A DNA stretch of 64,000 bases, taken from contig JAMCST010000014.1 of the NCBI GenBank assembly GCA_023380935.1, positions 27,660 to 91,659 of the forward strand, in the 5' to 3' direction. The notes beneath the pieces are model-generated. The model was given only the letters and a program-made list of their open reading frames with translations. It did no database searches and was not told where the DNA came from. Source of the stretch: Patescibacteria group bacterium (GTDB lineage Bacteria; Patescibacteriota; Microgenomatia; UBA1406; GWC2-37-13). A program made the position numbers and the translations under genes. Position 1 is the stretch's first letter. The number at the start of each line of letters is the position of its first letter. Positions 27,280-36,072 of the stretch are shown in pieces.

Positions 27280-28329
27280 TCAAAGTAATTTTTTGATAAA
27301 ACCGGGTCGGATGGCGTATGAGGCGGCGGTTTCCCGGCTGATCTTTCCCTGCTGATACAGCTGTATCAGATATTTCTCGAAATAAATCATGCCGGTATTT
27401 TCATTGGTTAGGATAATGTTGTCGATCAAATAAGTTTTACCCTCGCGGATGACCGAGGCAATGGCGGGAATGTTCAGCAGAATTTCGGTTGCCACAATGC
27501 GCCCCCGGTTGTCAATGGTCGGAAGCAGGCGCTGGGCGACGATCGCCTTGAGAGTGGAGGCGACTTGGTTGCGCACTTGGTTTTGCTGGTGGGAAGGAAA
27601 AACGTCGATGATCCGGTCAATCGTTTCCGGCGCCGAGTTGGTGTGTAGGGTGGAAAAGACCAGATGGCCGGTTTCCGCCAGGGTAATGGCGGCCTGGATA
27701 GTGTCGTAGTCGCGCATCTCCCCGATCAGAATAACGTCGGGATCCTCGCGCATGGCCGATCGCAGCGACGCCGACCAGGAGTGGGTGTCCTCATGCAGTT
27801 GGCGCTGGGAAACAATGGAAAGGGCTTTGGGAAAGATAAACTCGATCGGATCCTCAACGGTAATGATGTGTTTGCCGCTACTCTGGTTGATTTCGTTGAT
27901 GATGGCCGCCAGAGTGGTAGACTTGCCTTCTCCGGTCGGGCCGGTTAACAAAACCAGACCTTGCCGGTACTGGGCGAATTGGTGCAGTAGATTAGGCAGC
28001 AGCAATTCCTCGATTGTTCGGATTTTTTCCGGAATTGTCCGCAACGACAGGGAAATGCCGTTGCGCGTGAAGTAAATGTTGATGCGGAACCGGGTGCTGC
28101 CGAAATTGTAGCCCATATCCAGCTCACGATTGGCCAATAACAGTTCCTTTTGTTCGCGGCTAATAATCGGCTCGGTAAGCGCTTCGGCCATTTCTTCGCT
28201 GATTACCGGGTAGTTGCGCAACGGAAACAGCTCGTTGTTGATGCGGATGGTCGGCTGATAGCCGGGAATAATATGCAAATCAGATGCGTCTTTGTCAATG
28301 ACGTACTGCAGCAGTTCTTTAATATCCAT
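27280..28329 (-). CDS. pilT: Type IV pilus retraction ATPase PilT
   Basis: A 349-residue hexameric retraction motor. It has Walker A GPTGEGKSTTLAAI (about residue 131), Asp box ITVEDPIEF, Walker B DPDVILIGEMRDYDTI and His box HLVFSTLHTNSAPETIDRIIDVFP. Glu replaces the usual Ser in the P-loop (GPTGEGKS). It follows pilB by 12 nt. Its presence implies retractable pili, for twitching, attachment to a host cell or DNA uptake. Confidence 0.95.
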   Translation of the reverse strand: MDIKELLQYVIDKDASDLHIIPGYQPTIRINNELFPLRNYPVISEEMAEALTEPIISREQKELLLANRELDMGYNFGSTRFRINIYFTRNGISLSLRTIPEKIRTIEELLLPNLLHQFAQYRQGLVLLTGPTGEGKSTTLAAIINEINQSSGKHIITVEDPIEFIFPKALSIVSQRQLHEDTHSWSASLRSAMREDPDVILIGEMRDYDTIQAAITLAETGHLVFSTLHTNSAPETIDRIIDVFPSHQQNQVRNQVASTLKAIVAQRLLPTIDNRGRIVATEILLNIPAIASVIREGKTYLIDNIILTNENTGMIYFEKYLIQLYQQGKISRETAASYAIRPGFIKKLL

Positions 28330-28341
28330 AAAAATTAACCA

Positions 28342-30054
28342 CTAAACTTCGGCAATGCGTAACACCTCTTCAATTGTGGTGACGCCTTCCAGTGCCTTTA
28401 GGTAACCGTCTTGTTTCATGATAATCAATCCTTCTTTCTTGGCTTGCTCGACAATTTCCCGTGCCGAGGCCTCTCTCAATATCATTCTATTGATGGTTGA
28501 AGTGATTTTCAAGACCTCGAAAATCGCGATTCTCCCCAGATAACCGCTGCCCGCGCATTCGTTACAACCTTCTCCTTTGGTCAGAAGCATCGGCCGCTGG
28601 TTGGACTGGTAGGGGGCCGGAAGCAGGTCGGCGAGTACGGCCTTGATGTTGTCTTTGATCGATGGCGCCGGCTCATAGGTTTTTTTGCAGTAGGGACAGG
28701 TCCGCCGTGCGATTCTCTGGGCAACCGAAGCGTTAAGTACCGAAGCGATTAAAAACGGCTCCCCGCCTAGGTCGATCAACCGGGGAATGGCGGTCGAGGC
28801 GTCGTTGGTGTGCAGGGTGGAAAAGACCAGATGGCCGGTTAAGGCGGCTTGAATGGCCAGCTGAGTGGTTTCCTTGTCGCGAATCTCGCCGACAAGAATA
28901 ATGTTTGGGTCCTGGCGCAGAAACGAACGCAGTCCGTTGGCAAAGGTCAGGCCGGCCTGGGGATTGATCTGGACCTGATTCAAACCCTCGATTTGGTACT
29001 CGACAGGATCCTCCAGGGTAACAATGTTGACGCCGGGTTTGTTGAGGCGGTTTAACACCGAGTACAGCGTGGTGGTTTTTCCCGATCCGGTCGGACCGGT
29101 CACCAGAATAATCCCGTAGGGCTTGGAAATCGCCTCTTCCAGGTCTTTAAACTGAGTGCCGCGTAGCCCTAGATCATTGAGGCTGGGCATGCCGCCGGTT
29201 TTTTTCAGCAAGCGCATAACGATTTTCTCGCCATTGACGGTCGGCAGCGAAGAGACGCGCAGATCGACCTGTTCGTTGCCCAGGGCAAAATCAAACCGGC
29301 CGTCCTGGGGAACTCTTTTCTCGTCGATCTTCATCTCGGATAAAATCTTGATGCGGGAGATGAGCGATTCGTGGATCGTTTTGGGCAATATCAGCTTTTC
29401 CTGGAGGATGCCGTCGATCCGGTAGCGGACGCGGGTTTTGGTCTCTTCCGGTTCGATGTGCACGTCGGAAGCCCGGCTTTTGATGGCAAACTCCAGGATG
29501 GTGTCGACGATTTTGGCGATCGGGGCCTCACGGATTGAAGTGGTAGTAACCTGAGTCTGGGTATGTTGATGACTGGAGGCCTCCTCGAGCGCGTCACGGA
29601 TCTCCGGTGATAAACCCTGGGAATAGGAAAGGTCGATCATCTTGGCGATCTGGTCGGGAAACGCCAGAGCAAATACGGTTTTTTTGTTGGTTTTCTTTTC
29701 GATAAAATCGACGACCGCCAGATCAAGCGGGTTTTCCGACGCCATCGAAAGAATGTCGTTCTTCACGTCGTAGTTATAGGGAAGAATCCGGTAGCGGCGC
29801 GCCACTGACTCCGGAATAAAGGTAAGCGCCTGGGGATCGATCGCGGCATTGGCGATGTCTATGAACGGAACGTGGAGAAAGTTAGCCTTGGCCTGGAGAA
29901 TGGCGTTTTTATCGACGTTGGTTTTTTCCAGAAGGAACTGGTCGATGGGGATATCGGAACGCAACGCCTCGATTTCATAGCGGTCGGCGCTTTCCTGGTC
30001 AAGTTTTTGCAGGCCCACCAACTGATTAAGGAACGGTTTTGGCGGAATCACCAT
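28342..30054 (-). CDS. pilB: Type IV pilus assembly ATPase PilB/GspE
   Basis: A 570-residue extension motor. Residues 1-150 form the GSPII_E N-terminal domain. The ATPase has Walker A GPTGSGKTTTLYSVL (about residue 321), ITLEDPVEY, Walker B DPNIILVGEIRDKETTQLA and HLVFSTLHTNDAS. A tetracysteine zinc site (CPYCKKTYEP, then CNECAGSG, about residues 455-510) is intact. It is the first gene of the minus-strand pilB-pilT-pilC operon, divergent from the holB-like gene, with a weak TATTTT box 7 nt before the ATG. Confidence 0.96.
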   Translation of the reverse strand: MVIPPKPFLNQLVGLQKLDQESADRYEIEALRSDIPIDQFLLEKTNVDKNAILQAKANFLHVPFIDIANAAIDPQALTFIPESVARRYRILPYNYDVKNDILSMASENPLDLAVVDFIEKKTNKKTVFALAFPDQIAKMIDLSYSQGLSPEIRDALEEASSHQHTQTQVTTTSIREAPIAKIVDTILEFAIKSRASDVHIEPEETKTRVRYRIDGILQEKLILPKTIHESLISRIKILSEMKIDEKRVPQDGRFDFALGNEQVDLRVSSLPTVNGEKIVMRLLKKTGGMPSLNDLGLRGTQFKDLEEAISKPYGIILVTGPTGSGKTTTLYSVLNRLNKPGVNIVTLEDPVEYQIEGLNQVQINPQAGLTFANGLRSFLRQDPNIILVGEIRDKETTQLAIQAALTGHLVFSTLHTNDASTAIPRLIDLGGEPFLIASVLNASVAQRIARRTCPYCKKTYEPAPSIKDNIKAVLADLLPAPYQSNQRPMLLTKGEGCNECAGSGYLGRIAIFEVLKITSTINRMILREASAREIVEQAKKEGLIIMKQDGYLKALEGVTTIEEVLRIAEV

Positions 30055-30074
30055 AATACTTAAAATATAAAGAT

Positions 30075-30176
30075 ATGCCAGAGAAAAAGCAACCTGGTTT
30101 CGCCTATGGTTTGCGGCCGGGGCCGAAACATAGCGTCAAGATTGGACTGGAGGACGACCGGAATTTAATGCTATAA
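30075..30176 (+). CDS. Possible small 33-residue protein
   Basis: An open frame from ATG 30075 to TAA 30174-30176 fills the gap between the divergent pilB and holB-like genes. The product begins MPEKKQPGFAYGLRPGP and is basic. TAAAAT lies 8 nt upstream, as for leaderless genes here, and its end overlaps the TATAAT of the next gene. Codon choice looks similar to the neighbours. It matches no family I know and could be spurious. Confidence 0.3.
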   Translation: MPEKKQPGFAYGLRPGPKHSVKIGLEDDRNLML

Positions 30177-30177
30177 T
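30172..30177 (+). promoter_or_regulatory. -10 box of the holB-like gene
   Basis: TATAAT ends 8 nt before the ATG at 30186. No good -35 box is visible. Confidence 0.4.
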
Positions 30178-30185
30178 CACGCTAT

Positions 30186-30833
30186 ATGTTGCCGTTGATT
30201 ATCGTAAGCGAAGACCGGCGCGCCGTTGACGTTTATTTGACCGATTATCGCCGGCGCCAACGCGTCAATCCCTATTACTGGTATGAGGTGGTGCCGGAAA
30301 AAAAAGAGATTACCATCGATCAGATCCGCGCCATGGTGAAAACGCTGGTGGTTTTCTGCAGTCAGCGACGCCATTTTGTCTTATTCGACTTTGACCACGC
30401 CACCATCGAGGCCCAGAGCGCCCTGCTCAAGCCGCTGGAAGAGAGCAACGAGCAAAATCAGTTTATTTTGGTGGCCGCTAACGGTCATCGGATTATTACG
30501 ACGATTCAGTCGCGTTGTCAGATCGTCAAGCTGGATCAGGGGGGGCAGATCAGTGATCAAACCGGTTCGCTGTTTGATCGATTGGTTAAGGAAGATAAAT
30601 GGGAGTTTTTGGCCGATCCGCAAATCCAGGGAATCAGCCGTGAGGCAGCCGTTGATCTGTGCCGCCAAGCGGTCGACTACTTTCGCGGAAAGATCCTCGA
30701 CGATCCGGTACGGGCGCCGACGGTTCTCAGGCGCGTCATCACCAGCAAGAAACTTATTGAGCAGAACAATCTTAATCCCCAACTGTCGGTCGACGATCTA
30801 TTGATTTTCATCCGGAAAACCTATACGATGTAA
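30186..30833 (+). CDS. holB: DNA polymerase III delta-prime-like clamp-loader subunit, reduced
   Basis: A 215-residue protein, much shorter than typical delta-prime (about 330). It contains the diagnostic segment HATIEAQSALLKPLEESNEQNQFILVA (about residues 69-95) and TTIQSRCQIVKL (about residues 102-113). The Walker A region and Zn-binding Cys found in gamma/tau are missing, as expected for a non-ATPase subunit. The normal collar domain is abbreviated. It is followed after 6 nt by the prepilin cluster, so it may share its transcript. Confidence 0.83.
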   Translation: MLPLIIVSEDRRAVDVYLTDYRRRQRVNPYYWYEVVPEKKEITIDQIRAMVKTLVVFCSQRRHFVLFDFDHATIEAQSALLKPLEESNEQNQFILVAANGHRIITTIQSRCQIVKLDQGGQISDQTGSLFDRLVKEDKWEFLADPQIQGISREAAVDLCRQAVDYFRGKILDDPVRAPTVLRRVITSKKLIEQNNLNPQLSVDDLLIFIRKTYTM

Positions 30834-30839
30834 TGTAAT

Positions 30840-31295
30840 ATGACGTTCAAACGTGACGGTTTTACCCTAATCGAGTTGTTGGTGGTAATCGCCATTATCG
30901 GCGCCCTTTCCAGTTTACTGGTGCCGAACTTTATGGGAGCCAGAGAACGGGCGCGCGACAACCAGAGAAAGTCCGACCTGAAACAACTGCAAAAAGCGAT
31001 GGAGATGTACCGTCAAGATCAAACCGATAGTTCATATCCGGCCAGCCTGCCGGCCGTCGACACCACCTGGACCAATGCGGCCGGCACCACGACTTACATG
31101 AATAAAATTCCCAAAGATCCGATTTCCGGCAACGCTTATTATTATGCCCGACAAAGAGTCGTCGGAGACAACCTTACCTATACTTTGTGTGCCTGTTTGG
31201 AAAACACCGCTGACGCAGACAGTGCTTCAGGAGATTGTGATGGCAGTACTTACCAGTGCAGTAGCGGTAAGAAATACGTGGTTACCGAACCGTAG
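30840..31295 (+). CDS. Type IV prepilin
   Basis: A 151-residue prepilin, MTFKRDG^[22 protein letters not shown] with Gly -1 and Glu +5. The body has [21 protein letters not shown] and paired Cys near the C terminus ([15 protein letters not shown]). First of six consecutive prepilin genes on the plus strand. It lies 6 nt after the holB-like gene and no SD is visible. Confidence 0.92.
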   Translation: MTFKRDGFTLIELLVVIAIIGALSSLLVPNFMGARERARDNQRKSDLKQLQKAMEMYRQDQTDSSYPASLPAVDTTWTNAAGTTTYMNKIPKDPISGNAYYYARQRVVGDNLTYTLCACLENTADADSASGDCDGSTYQCSSGKKYVVTEP

Positions 31296-31314
31296 TTAAT
31301 ATTTTCTTTATACC

Positions 31315-31704
31315 ATGCAAAAAACGCGCGGTTTCACTTTGTTGGAGATCTTGGTGGTAATCGGGATCATAGCGGTTTTGATCGGAATGGGGGTGGCGTC
31401 GTTTTCCACCGCCCAGAAAAAGGCGCGCGACGCCAAACGCAAAGCCGACCTCCAGGCGGTGCAGAAATTTATGGAGCAGTGTTATTCGATCAATAGCTAT
31501 CAGTATCCTGATCTGACCAGCATGGTCGGCAACGGAACACCGTCGCTGACCATTACCTGTCCGGCTGACAGTACCACCATCGCGGTCGCCGACCCGACCC
31601 TGACCAAGGTTTATACGGTGACAATCAGCGTCAGCGGCGCTGACTATAGCGTGTCGCTGCCTCTAGAACTCGGTAGTAGTTATACTGTCACTCAACAACA
31701 ATGA
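31315..31704 (+). CDS. Type IV prepilin
   Basis: A 129-residue prepilin, MQKTRG^FTLLEILVVIGIIAVLIGMGVASF, Gly -1 and Glu +5, followed by KKARDAKRKADLQAVQKFMEQCYS. Its stop overlaps the next ATG by 4 nt (ATGA), so the two are translationally coupled. Confidence 0.92.
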   Translation: MQKTRGFTLLEILVVIGIIAVLIGMGVASFSTAQKKARDAKRKADLQAVQKFMEQCYSINSYQYPDLTSMVGNGTPSLTITCPADSTTIAVADPTLTKVYTVTISVSGADYSVSLPLELGSSYTVTQQQ

Positions 31705-32171
31705 AATCGCTAGCCGACCGCCGTCGAAACAGTTATACCCTGATAGAAATTCTGGTGGTAGTGACGATTATCGGTTTGATCGCCGCCATCAGCACCGTTT
31801 CATACACGATTTTAAGCAAGCAGTCGCGCGACGCCAAACGCAAGGCCGATCTGGAACAGGTACGTTCGGCCATTGAGATGTACCGGAGCAACAATGCCTC
31901 CGGTCTCTACCCGACCGGGTTTACCATGCCGTGCAATTCGGTGGTCGCGATCAACGATGCGACCAACACCTATCTTAGCCGCATCCCCCAGGATCCAAAA
32001 TGCTCCACCTCCATCCCCACCTATAATTATTATTATTCAAGCGATGGCCTTGATTATACCATTGCTGCTTATCTAGAACGCACCTCGAGTTGCCTGGTTC
32101 CCATGGGCGCCGACAGCTGCGGGACAGGAAAAGCCTGTAATTATTGCCTCGGTCCCTATGGCCAGAAGTGA
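31701..32171 (+). CDS. Minor prepilin with Ser at the -1 cleavage position
   Basis: A 156-residue prepilin whose signal reads RRRNS^YTLIEILVVVTIIG. Glu +5 and the hydrophobic helix are present but -1 is Ser instead of the near-invariant Gly, and +1 is Tyr. The body has QSRDAKRKADLEQVRSAIEMYRSN and four C-terminal Cys. It overlaps both neighbours, so it is part of the coupled minor-pilin set. Processing efficiency by a prepilin peptidase is uncertain. Confidence 0.88.
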   Translation: MKSLADRRRNSYTLIEILVVVTIIGLIAAISTVSYTILSKQSRDAKRKADLEQVRSAIEMYRSNNASGLYPTGFTMPCNSVVAINDATNTYLSRIPQDPKCSTSIPTYNYYYSSDGLDYTIAAYLERTSSCLVPMGADSCGTGKACNYCLGPYGQK

Positions 32172-32646
32172 TGCGCCTTTATCCTTTACCTTGGTTGAGT
32201 TATTGATCGTTACGGCGGTGATTCTGTTGATGACCGGTTTTTCCCTGGCCAGCTACAATCAATACACCGAGGACCGCCGTCTGGATGCCGAAGCAAACAA
32301 AGTAGTCAACATGCTTTTTTTGGCGCACAAGAAGGCTTTGTCAGGCGATACTTCCCAATGTGCCGATCCGGCGGCCGAACTGCTTGAATATGAGGTGTCT
32401 TTTACCGCCTCCGGGTTGCAGATTAGCCCTTCGTGTTCTCATGGCAGCGCCGACGCGTCGACCTTAAACTTAGAAACAGACATCGTTTTTAATCCGGTTC
32501 CTGGCAGCGTGACGTTTGCGCCGCTGTCGGGAAAAATCCCAGGTGCCGGTACGGAGGTGATCGTTTACAACAACAAAAATAACCGTTGCAAGAAGATTAC
32601 TATTTCCGCGGCCGGCGTGATTGACACGGCGACCAGCTGTCCGTAA
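32158..32646 (+). CDS. Minor pseudopilin (GspH/FimT-like) with Ser at -1
   Basis: A 162-residue protein starting MARSDAPLS^FTLVELLIVTAVILLMTGF. Glu is at +5 and Ser at -1. The body is beta-rich with SYNQYTEDRRLDAEANKVVNMLFLAHKKAL, a layout like GspH/FimT minor pilins that cap the pilus tip. It overlaps the previous gene by 14 nt. Confidence 0.85.
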   Translation: MARSDAPLSFTLVELLIVTAVILLMTGFSLASYNQYTEDRRLDAEANKVVNMLFLAHKKALSGDTSQCADPAAELLEYEVSFTASGLQISPSCSHGSADASTLNLETDIVFNPVPGSVTFAPLSGKIPGAGTEVIVYNNKNNRCKKITISAAGVIDTATSCP

Positions 32647-32653
32647 AGCAGGC

Positions 32654-33148
32654 ATGAAACAGGCGGGATTTTCCCTGGTCGAGATCCTTATTTTCACCAC
32701 CATCGTGGCGTTGTTCTTTGTGCTTGGGGCCGCGGTGATGATTTTTTCCTTGCGTCAAATGCAGGTGGCGCAGCACCGTATCGTGGCGACCCGTGAAGCC
32801 GAATCGCTCATCAGTTGGTTCAAGTCGGCCAAGGAGGTAAACTGGGGAGGTGCCGAATGTTCCGGTTGCGCGGCCGGAACCAGCGCCTTTACCGAACAGG
32901 TGTCGCGGGTGACGCACAACCTGGTGTATCCGACCATTTGCTTTAACACACTGGACTGGTTGGCCGACGACGTCTGTTCCCCGTCGGACTACAGCCTGGA
33001 CGGTTTGTATAAACGTGAGGCTAAATTCACCTACGCGGTGGTTAGCGGTTATATATCACAGGTAACGGTAGCGGTGACGGTTTACTGGAGAGAGTCGGGC
33101 GAAAGTTATCAGGTAACCAGCAACACAGTGCTGTCAGTTTGGGAATAG
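32654..33148 (+). CDS. Minor prepilin (PilV/GspI-like)
   Basis: The start at 32654 gives MKQAG^FSLVEILIFTTIVALFFVLGAA with Gly -1 and Glu +5. An upstream start at 32621 would add 11 residues and overlap the previous gene. The body (about 164 residues) has SLRQMQVAQHRIVATREAESLISWFKS and a CSGC pair, similar to GspI/PilV pseudopilins. Confidence 0.86.
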   Translation: MKQAGFSLVEILIFTTIVALFFVLGAAVMIFSLRQMQVAQHRIVATREAESLISWFKSAKEVNWGGAECSGCAAGTSAFTEQVSRVTHNLVYPTICFNTLDWLADDVCSPSDYSLDGLYKREAKFTYAVVSGYISQVTVAVTVYWRESGESYQVTSNTVLSVWE

Positions 33149-33152
33149 TCTT

Positions 33153-33743
33153 ATGCCAGTCAAACAGCGCATCGGTTTTACTTTGGTGGAGATGCTGATC
33201 GTGATCGGCATTATCGGTTTGATGATTCCGGCGTTTTTCAGCATCATCTTTGTCATCATGCAGCAGCAGGCGCGGATCATCGCCTTGCAGGAGGTAAAAC
33301 GCCAGGGAGATTTTATTCTCAACACGCTGGAAAACACGATCCACGGGTCGGCCCAGGCGATCTACGACGACAACAGTGACCCGATCGCCAGCAGCGGCTT
33401 AACCGAAACCAAACAAGTATGCGACGTTATCCACAATGCCAGCTTTGCCCAGGCGCCACCCGTTCATTTATTGACCTTTAAAGACCATTCCGGTAACGGT
33501 TTCCGCTTTGTAATCGACGGGGGCCAGGTGGCTTCCCAGTCGGCCATTCCCTCGGCCAGCACCGCCATCACCACCGATAAGGTAGTCGTCAGTCTCAATG
33601 GCGCCAATCCGTTTTTGCAGTGTGATACCGGTAACCAGTTCTCTCCCCCGGTGGTCACGGTTAACTACAAGGTTACCTACGCGGTGGCTTCAGTTCCCAC
33701 CAGTATGAGCTACCAAGTGAAAATTAAACTGAAATCGTATTAG
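33153..33743 (+). CDS. Minor pseudopilin (PilW/GspJ-like)
   Basis: A 196-residue protein, MPVKQRIG^FTLVEMLIVIGIIGLMIPAFF with Gly -1 and Glu +5. The segment ALQEVKRQGDFILNTLENTIHGS resembles the GspJ helix. Last of the six-gene prepilin run. A separate promoter for pilM follows. Confidence 0.88.
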   Translation: MPVKQRIGFTLVEMLIVIGIIGLMIPAFFSIIFVIMQQQARIIALQEVKRQGDFILNTLENTIHGSAQAIYDDNSDPIASSGLTETKQVCDVIHNASFAQAPPVHLLTFKDHSGNGFRFVIDGGQVASQSAIPSASTAITTDKVVVSLNGANPFLQCDTGNQFSPPVVTVNYKVTYAVASVPTSMSYQVKIKLKSY

Positions 33744-33754
33744 CACCAAATTAC

Positions 33755-33783
33755 TTGACTTCTGACCAAAGTTCGACCATACT
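33755..33783 (+). promoter_or_regulatory. Leaderless-type promoter of pilMNO
   Basis: TTGACT (33755-33760), 17 nt, CATACT (33778-33783), then 6 nt to the ATG of pilM. Confidence 0.65.
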
Positions 33784-33789
33784 GGAAAT

Positions 33790-34815
33790 ATGAGTGATAA
33801 CAATATCGTTTCCGTGGAGTTGGGGGAAAAACACATCCGGATCGCCGACAGCGTGGCCCGGGGAAAGAAGATCGAACTGCTGTCTCTGGGCTACGAGGAA
33901 GGGCTCAAAGAGTTGCTGGTCGCCGAGACCGACGCCGGTCTGGAAAAGTCGGCCGCAGTCATAGGCAAACTCTTCGAAAGTTTAAAAATAAAGAAACGCG
34001 CGATTAACGTCATCATCCCCGACAACTACACATTTTCCCAGGTGATCGAGATGCCCAAGCTGAACGAAAAAGAACTACTTTCAGCCATCCGCTACCAGGC
34101 GGATCAGTTTGTCCCCATGCCCATCGAGGAGATTACGTTGGACATCGAGACCTTAAAGGAAGATGCCGTTCAACGCAAGCTGGAATTGTTGATTGTCGCC
34201 GCCCCAAAAAAAGTGGCAAAAGCGGTGGAAAAACTGATCGAGAAGGCCGGCCTAATCCCCGCTTCACTGGAAAACGAGCTAAGCGCGATCGCACGCTACT
34301 GCGGTCAGTTCAACCAATCCGCCGCCTCGGGCAGCTACCTGGTGGTAAACCTGGGGTACAACAATTCGTCGCTTTATCTGTTTGACAATGCCAACCAGTT
34401 GCTCGCCAACCGGACGATTAAACTGGGAGTGAGTTTGTTCATTAAGGATATTCTCGTCAACCTCAGTTTGGAAAACGAAAAAAAAGTTTGGGATACTTTG
34501 CAGCAGATCGGATTTTCCGATACGGCGTCGGTAAATCTCTACAACATTGTTGCGCCGCTGATGAAAGAACTCAACGGTCATATTGAAAAATTTATCTTAT
34601 TGGCCAAAGACAAGTACCGGCTGGCGGTCACCGAGATCCGTTTGTGCAACTACGGTGAAACGATCGCCCACCTCGACACCAAACTGGGACAAACCTTCGG
34701 ACTGTCGGTTAGTCCGTTGCTCAAGCCGGAGATGGTGGTGGACAATCCGGTGGCCACCGCCTTTAAGGCAGAACTCAACCACTTTGTTTCGGTTATTGGC
34801 GGAAATCTACGATGA
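33790..34815 (+). CDS. pilM: Type IV pilus assembly protein PilM
   Basis: A 341-residue actin-like cytoplasmic protein of the pilus alignment complex. The N terminus NIVSVELGEKHIRIADSV is the phosphate-1-like strand. NVIIPDNYTFSQVIEMPKLNEKELLSAIRYQADQFVPMPIEE (about residues 77-118) is a strong PilM signature. It starts a pilM-pilN-pilO operon with a 4-nt overlap to pilN. Confidence 0.94.
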   Translation: MSDNNIVSVELGEKHIRIADSVARGKKIELLSLGYEEGLKELLVAETDAGLEKSAAVIGKLFESLKIKKRAINVIIPDNYTFSQVIEMPKLNEKELLSAIRYQADQFVPMPIEEITLDIETLKEDAVQRKLELLIVAAPKKVAKAVEKLIEKAGLIPASLENELSAIARYCGQFNQSAASGSYLVVNLGYNNSSLYLFDNANQLLANRTIKLGVSLFIKDILVNLSLENEKKVWDTLQQIGFSDTASVNLYNIVAPLMKELNGHIEKFILLAKDKYRLAVTEIRLCNYGETIAHLDTKLGQTFGLSVSPLLKPEMVVDNPVATAFKAELNHFVSVIGGNLR

Positions 34816-35363
34816 AAAAAAAATACATCAATCTATTCGGTAAAAGCCGCTTCATCAGGGTCAATAACTTTAATTATTGGTTGCGTGTCATTATTACCGT
34901 GTTTGGCGTGACGATGTTCGCCGGTTTTATCATTGTCAACCTACTACAGATCAAACAGCAGAATGACCTGAAGAGTCTTGAGGAAGAAAAAAGCCAGTTA
35001 CTGAACGAGTTGATTGCCGATAAAGACAACGAGGCCAAGTTGAACTATTTTGAGGTAAAATCGGGACAGCTTAATACCTTTACGAAAGACGACACCCAGT
35101 TTGTCCCCTATTACAAGGCCTTGAACGAAACCTTGTCCCAAGCGAGCGACTCGTCTTACCTGGATTCGATCACCATTGATAAAAACAAAAACACCAAATT
35201 TTCCGTTAAGTTGGTCGATTTCAACTCGCTGATGGGTTTTATTCGCTACGTCGAGTCGGACAAATTCAAGAATCAGTTTTCCAGTCTGGTGCTTACCAGT
35301 TTCTCCCTGTCCGATACGGATAAGCGCGATTATCAATTAACCTTTTCCGGTCAGTTTAAATGA
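34812..35363 (+). CDS. pilN: PilN-like pilus alignment protein
   Basis: A 183-residue bitopic protein. A basic start KKKYINLFGKSRFIRVNNF is followed by a membrane helix (about residues 27-47) and a coiled coil (QQNDLKSLEEEKSQLLNEL). The rest is the small periplasmic ferredoxin-like domain. It overlaps pilM by 4 nt, and its N-terminal NLF motif is the usual PilM-binding element. Confidence 0.85.
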   Translation: MKKKYINLFGKSRFIRVNNFNYWLRVIITVFGVTMFAGFIIVNLLQIKQQNDLKSLEEEKSQLLNELIADKDNEAKLNYFEVKSGQLNTFTKDDTQFVPYYKALNETLSQASDSSYLDSITIDKNKNTKFSVKLVDFNSLMGFIRYVESDKFKNQFSSLVLTSFSLSDTDKRDYQLTFSGQFK

Positions 35364-35373
35364 GACGGCGCCT

Positions 35374-36072
35374 ATGATAAAAATTTTCGGGATTGAGATC
35401 AATCTTGGCAGCAAAGACGACGTCACCACCCTGATCACCGTGGCGGTGTTTATTGTCATTGCCGGTCTGTTTTTTTTCTCGCTGAAGGGCTACCTGGAAA
35501 CGAGCGACCAGATCATGCGCTCCCAGTCCGAAACCAGCGATCTGCACAACCGGGTGAACAACATCGATACCAATATGAAAGTCGTCGATCCCAAACAAAT
35601 CGATTTATATAATCGCGTATTAGGGATGCTTATCCCGGACAGCGAAGATTACTACTCGATCATTAACGCGCTGGAAACGATTTCTCTGCAGAGCGGTTTT
35701 GTGATTACCAACTACACGATTGACGCCGGCGCCTTGAGTCAGGAAAAAGTGACACTGAAGGTTGAGGGGGTGGGTGACAGTCAGGCTTTTACCGAGTTCC
35801 TCCAGTCATACCAGTTCGGGAGCGGCCGTCTCATCACCAACGAGAAGGTCGAGTTCGTGACCGCCGGTTTAACCAGCATGAAGCTCTCGCTCAATTTTTA
35901 TAACCAAAAATACACCAGTCCTCAAGACTCGACTATGTCGCACCTGACGGTGCATGATCGCAACAATCTGATGAAGATAATCCAGAAAATTAAGGTTAAT
36001 CTGGTAGCCAGTGGGCAAACCTTTGACGATAACGCTTTACACTATCAGACCAAGGACAATCCCTTTAATTAG
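35374..36072 (+). CDS. pilO: PilO-like pilus alignment protein
   Basis: A 232-residue bitopic protein with one membrane segment (about residues 20-40), a short coiled coil (SDQIMRSQSETSDLHNRVNNIDT) and an extracytoplasmic domain. Its length and place after pilN support PilO. No pilP or pilQ follows, as expected without an outer membrane. It ends in a 4-bp convergent overlap with rpsP. Confidence 0.82.
   Translation: MIKIFGIEINLGSKDDVTTLITVAVFIVIAGLFFFSLKGYLETSDQIMRSQSETSDLHNRVNNIDTNMKVVDPKQIDLYNRVLGMLIPDSEDYYSIINALETISLQSGFVITNYTIDAGALSQEKVTLKVEGVGDSQAFTEFLQSYQFGSGRLITNEKVEFVTAGLTSMKLSLNFYNQKYTSPQDSTMSHLTVHDRNNLMKIIQKIKVNLVASGQTFDDNALHYQTKDNPFN

Noticed and set aside
30840..33743. Possible CRISPR or tandem repeat because of recurring [15 protein letters not shown] segments
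   Set aside because: The similarity is the conserved prepilin signal in separate genes, not a repeat-spacer array. I found no CRISPR array or cas gene in the window.
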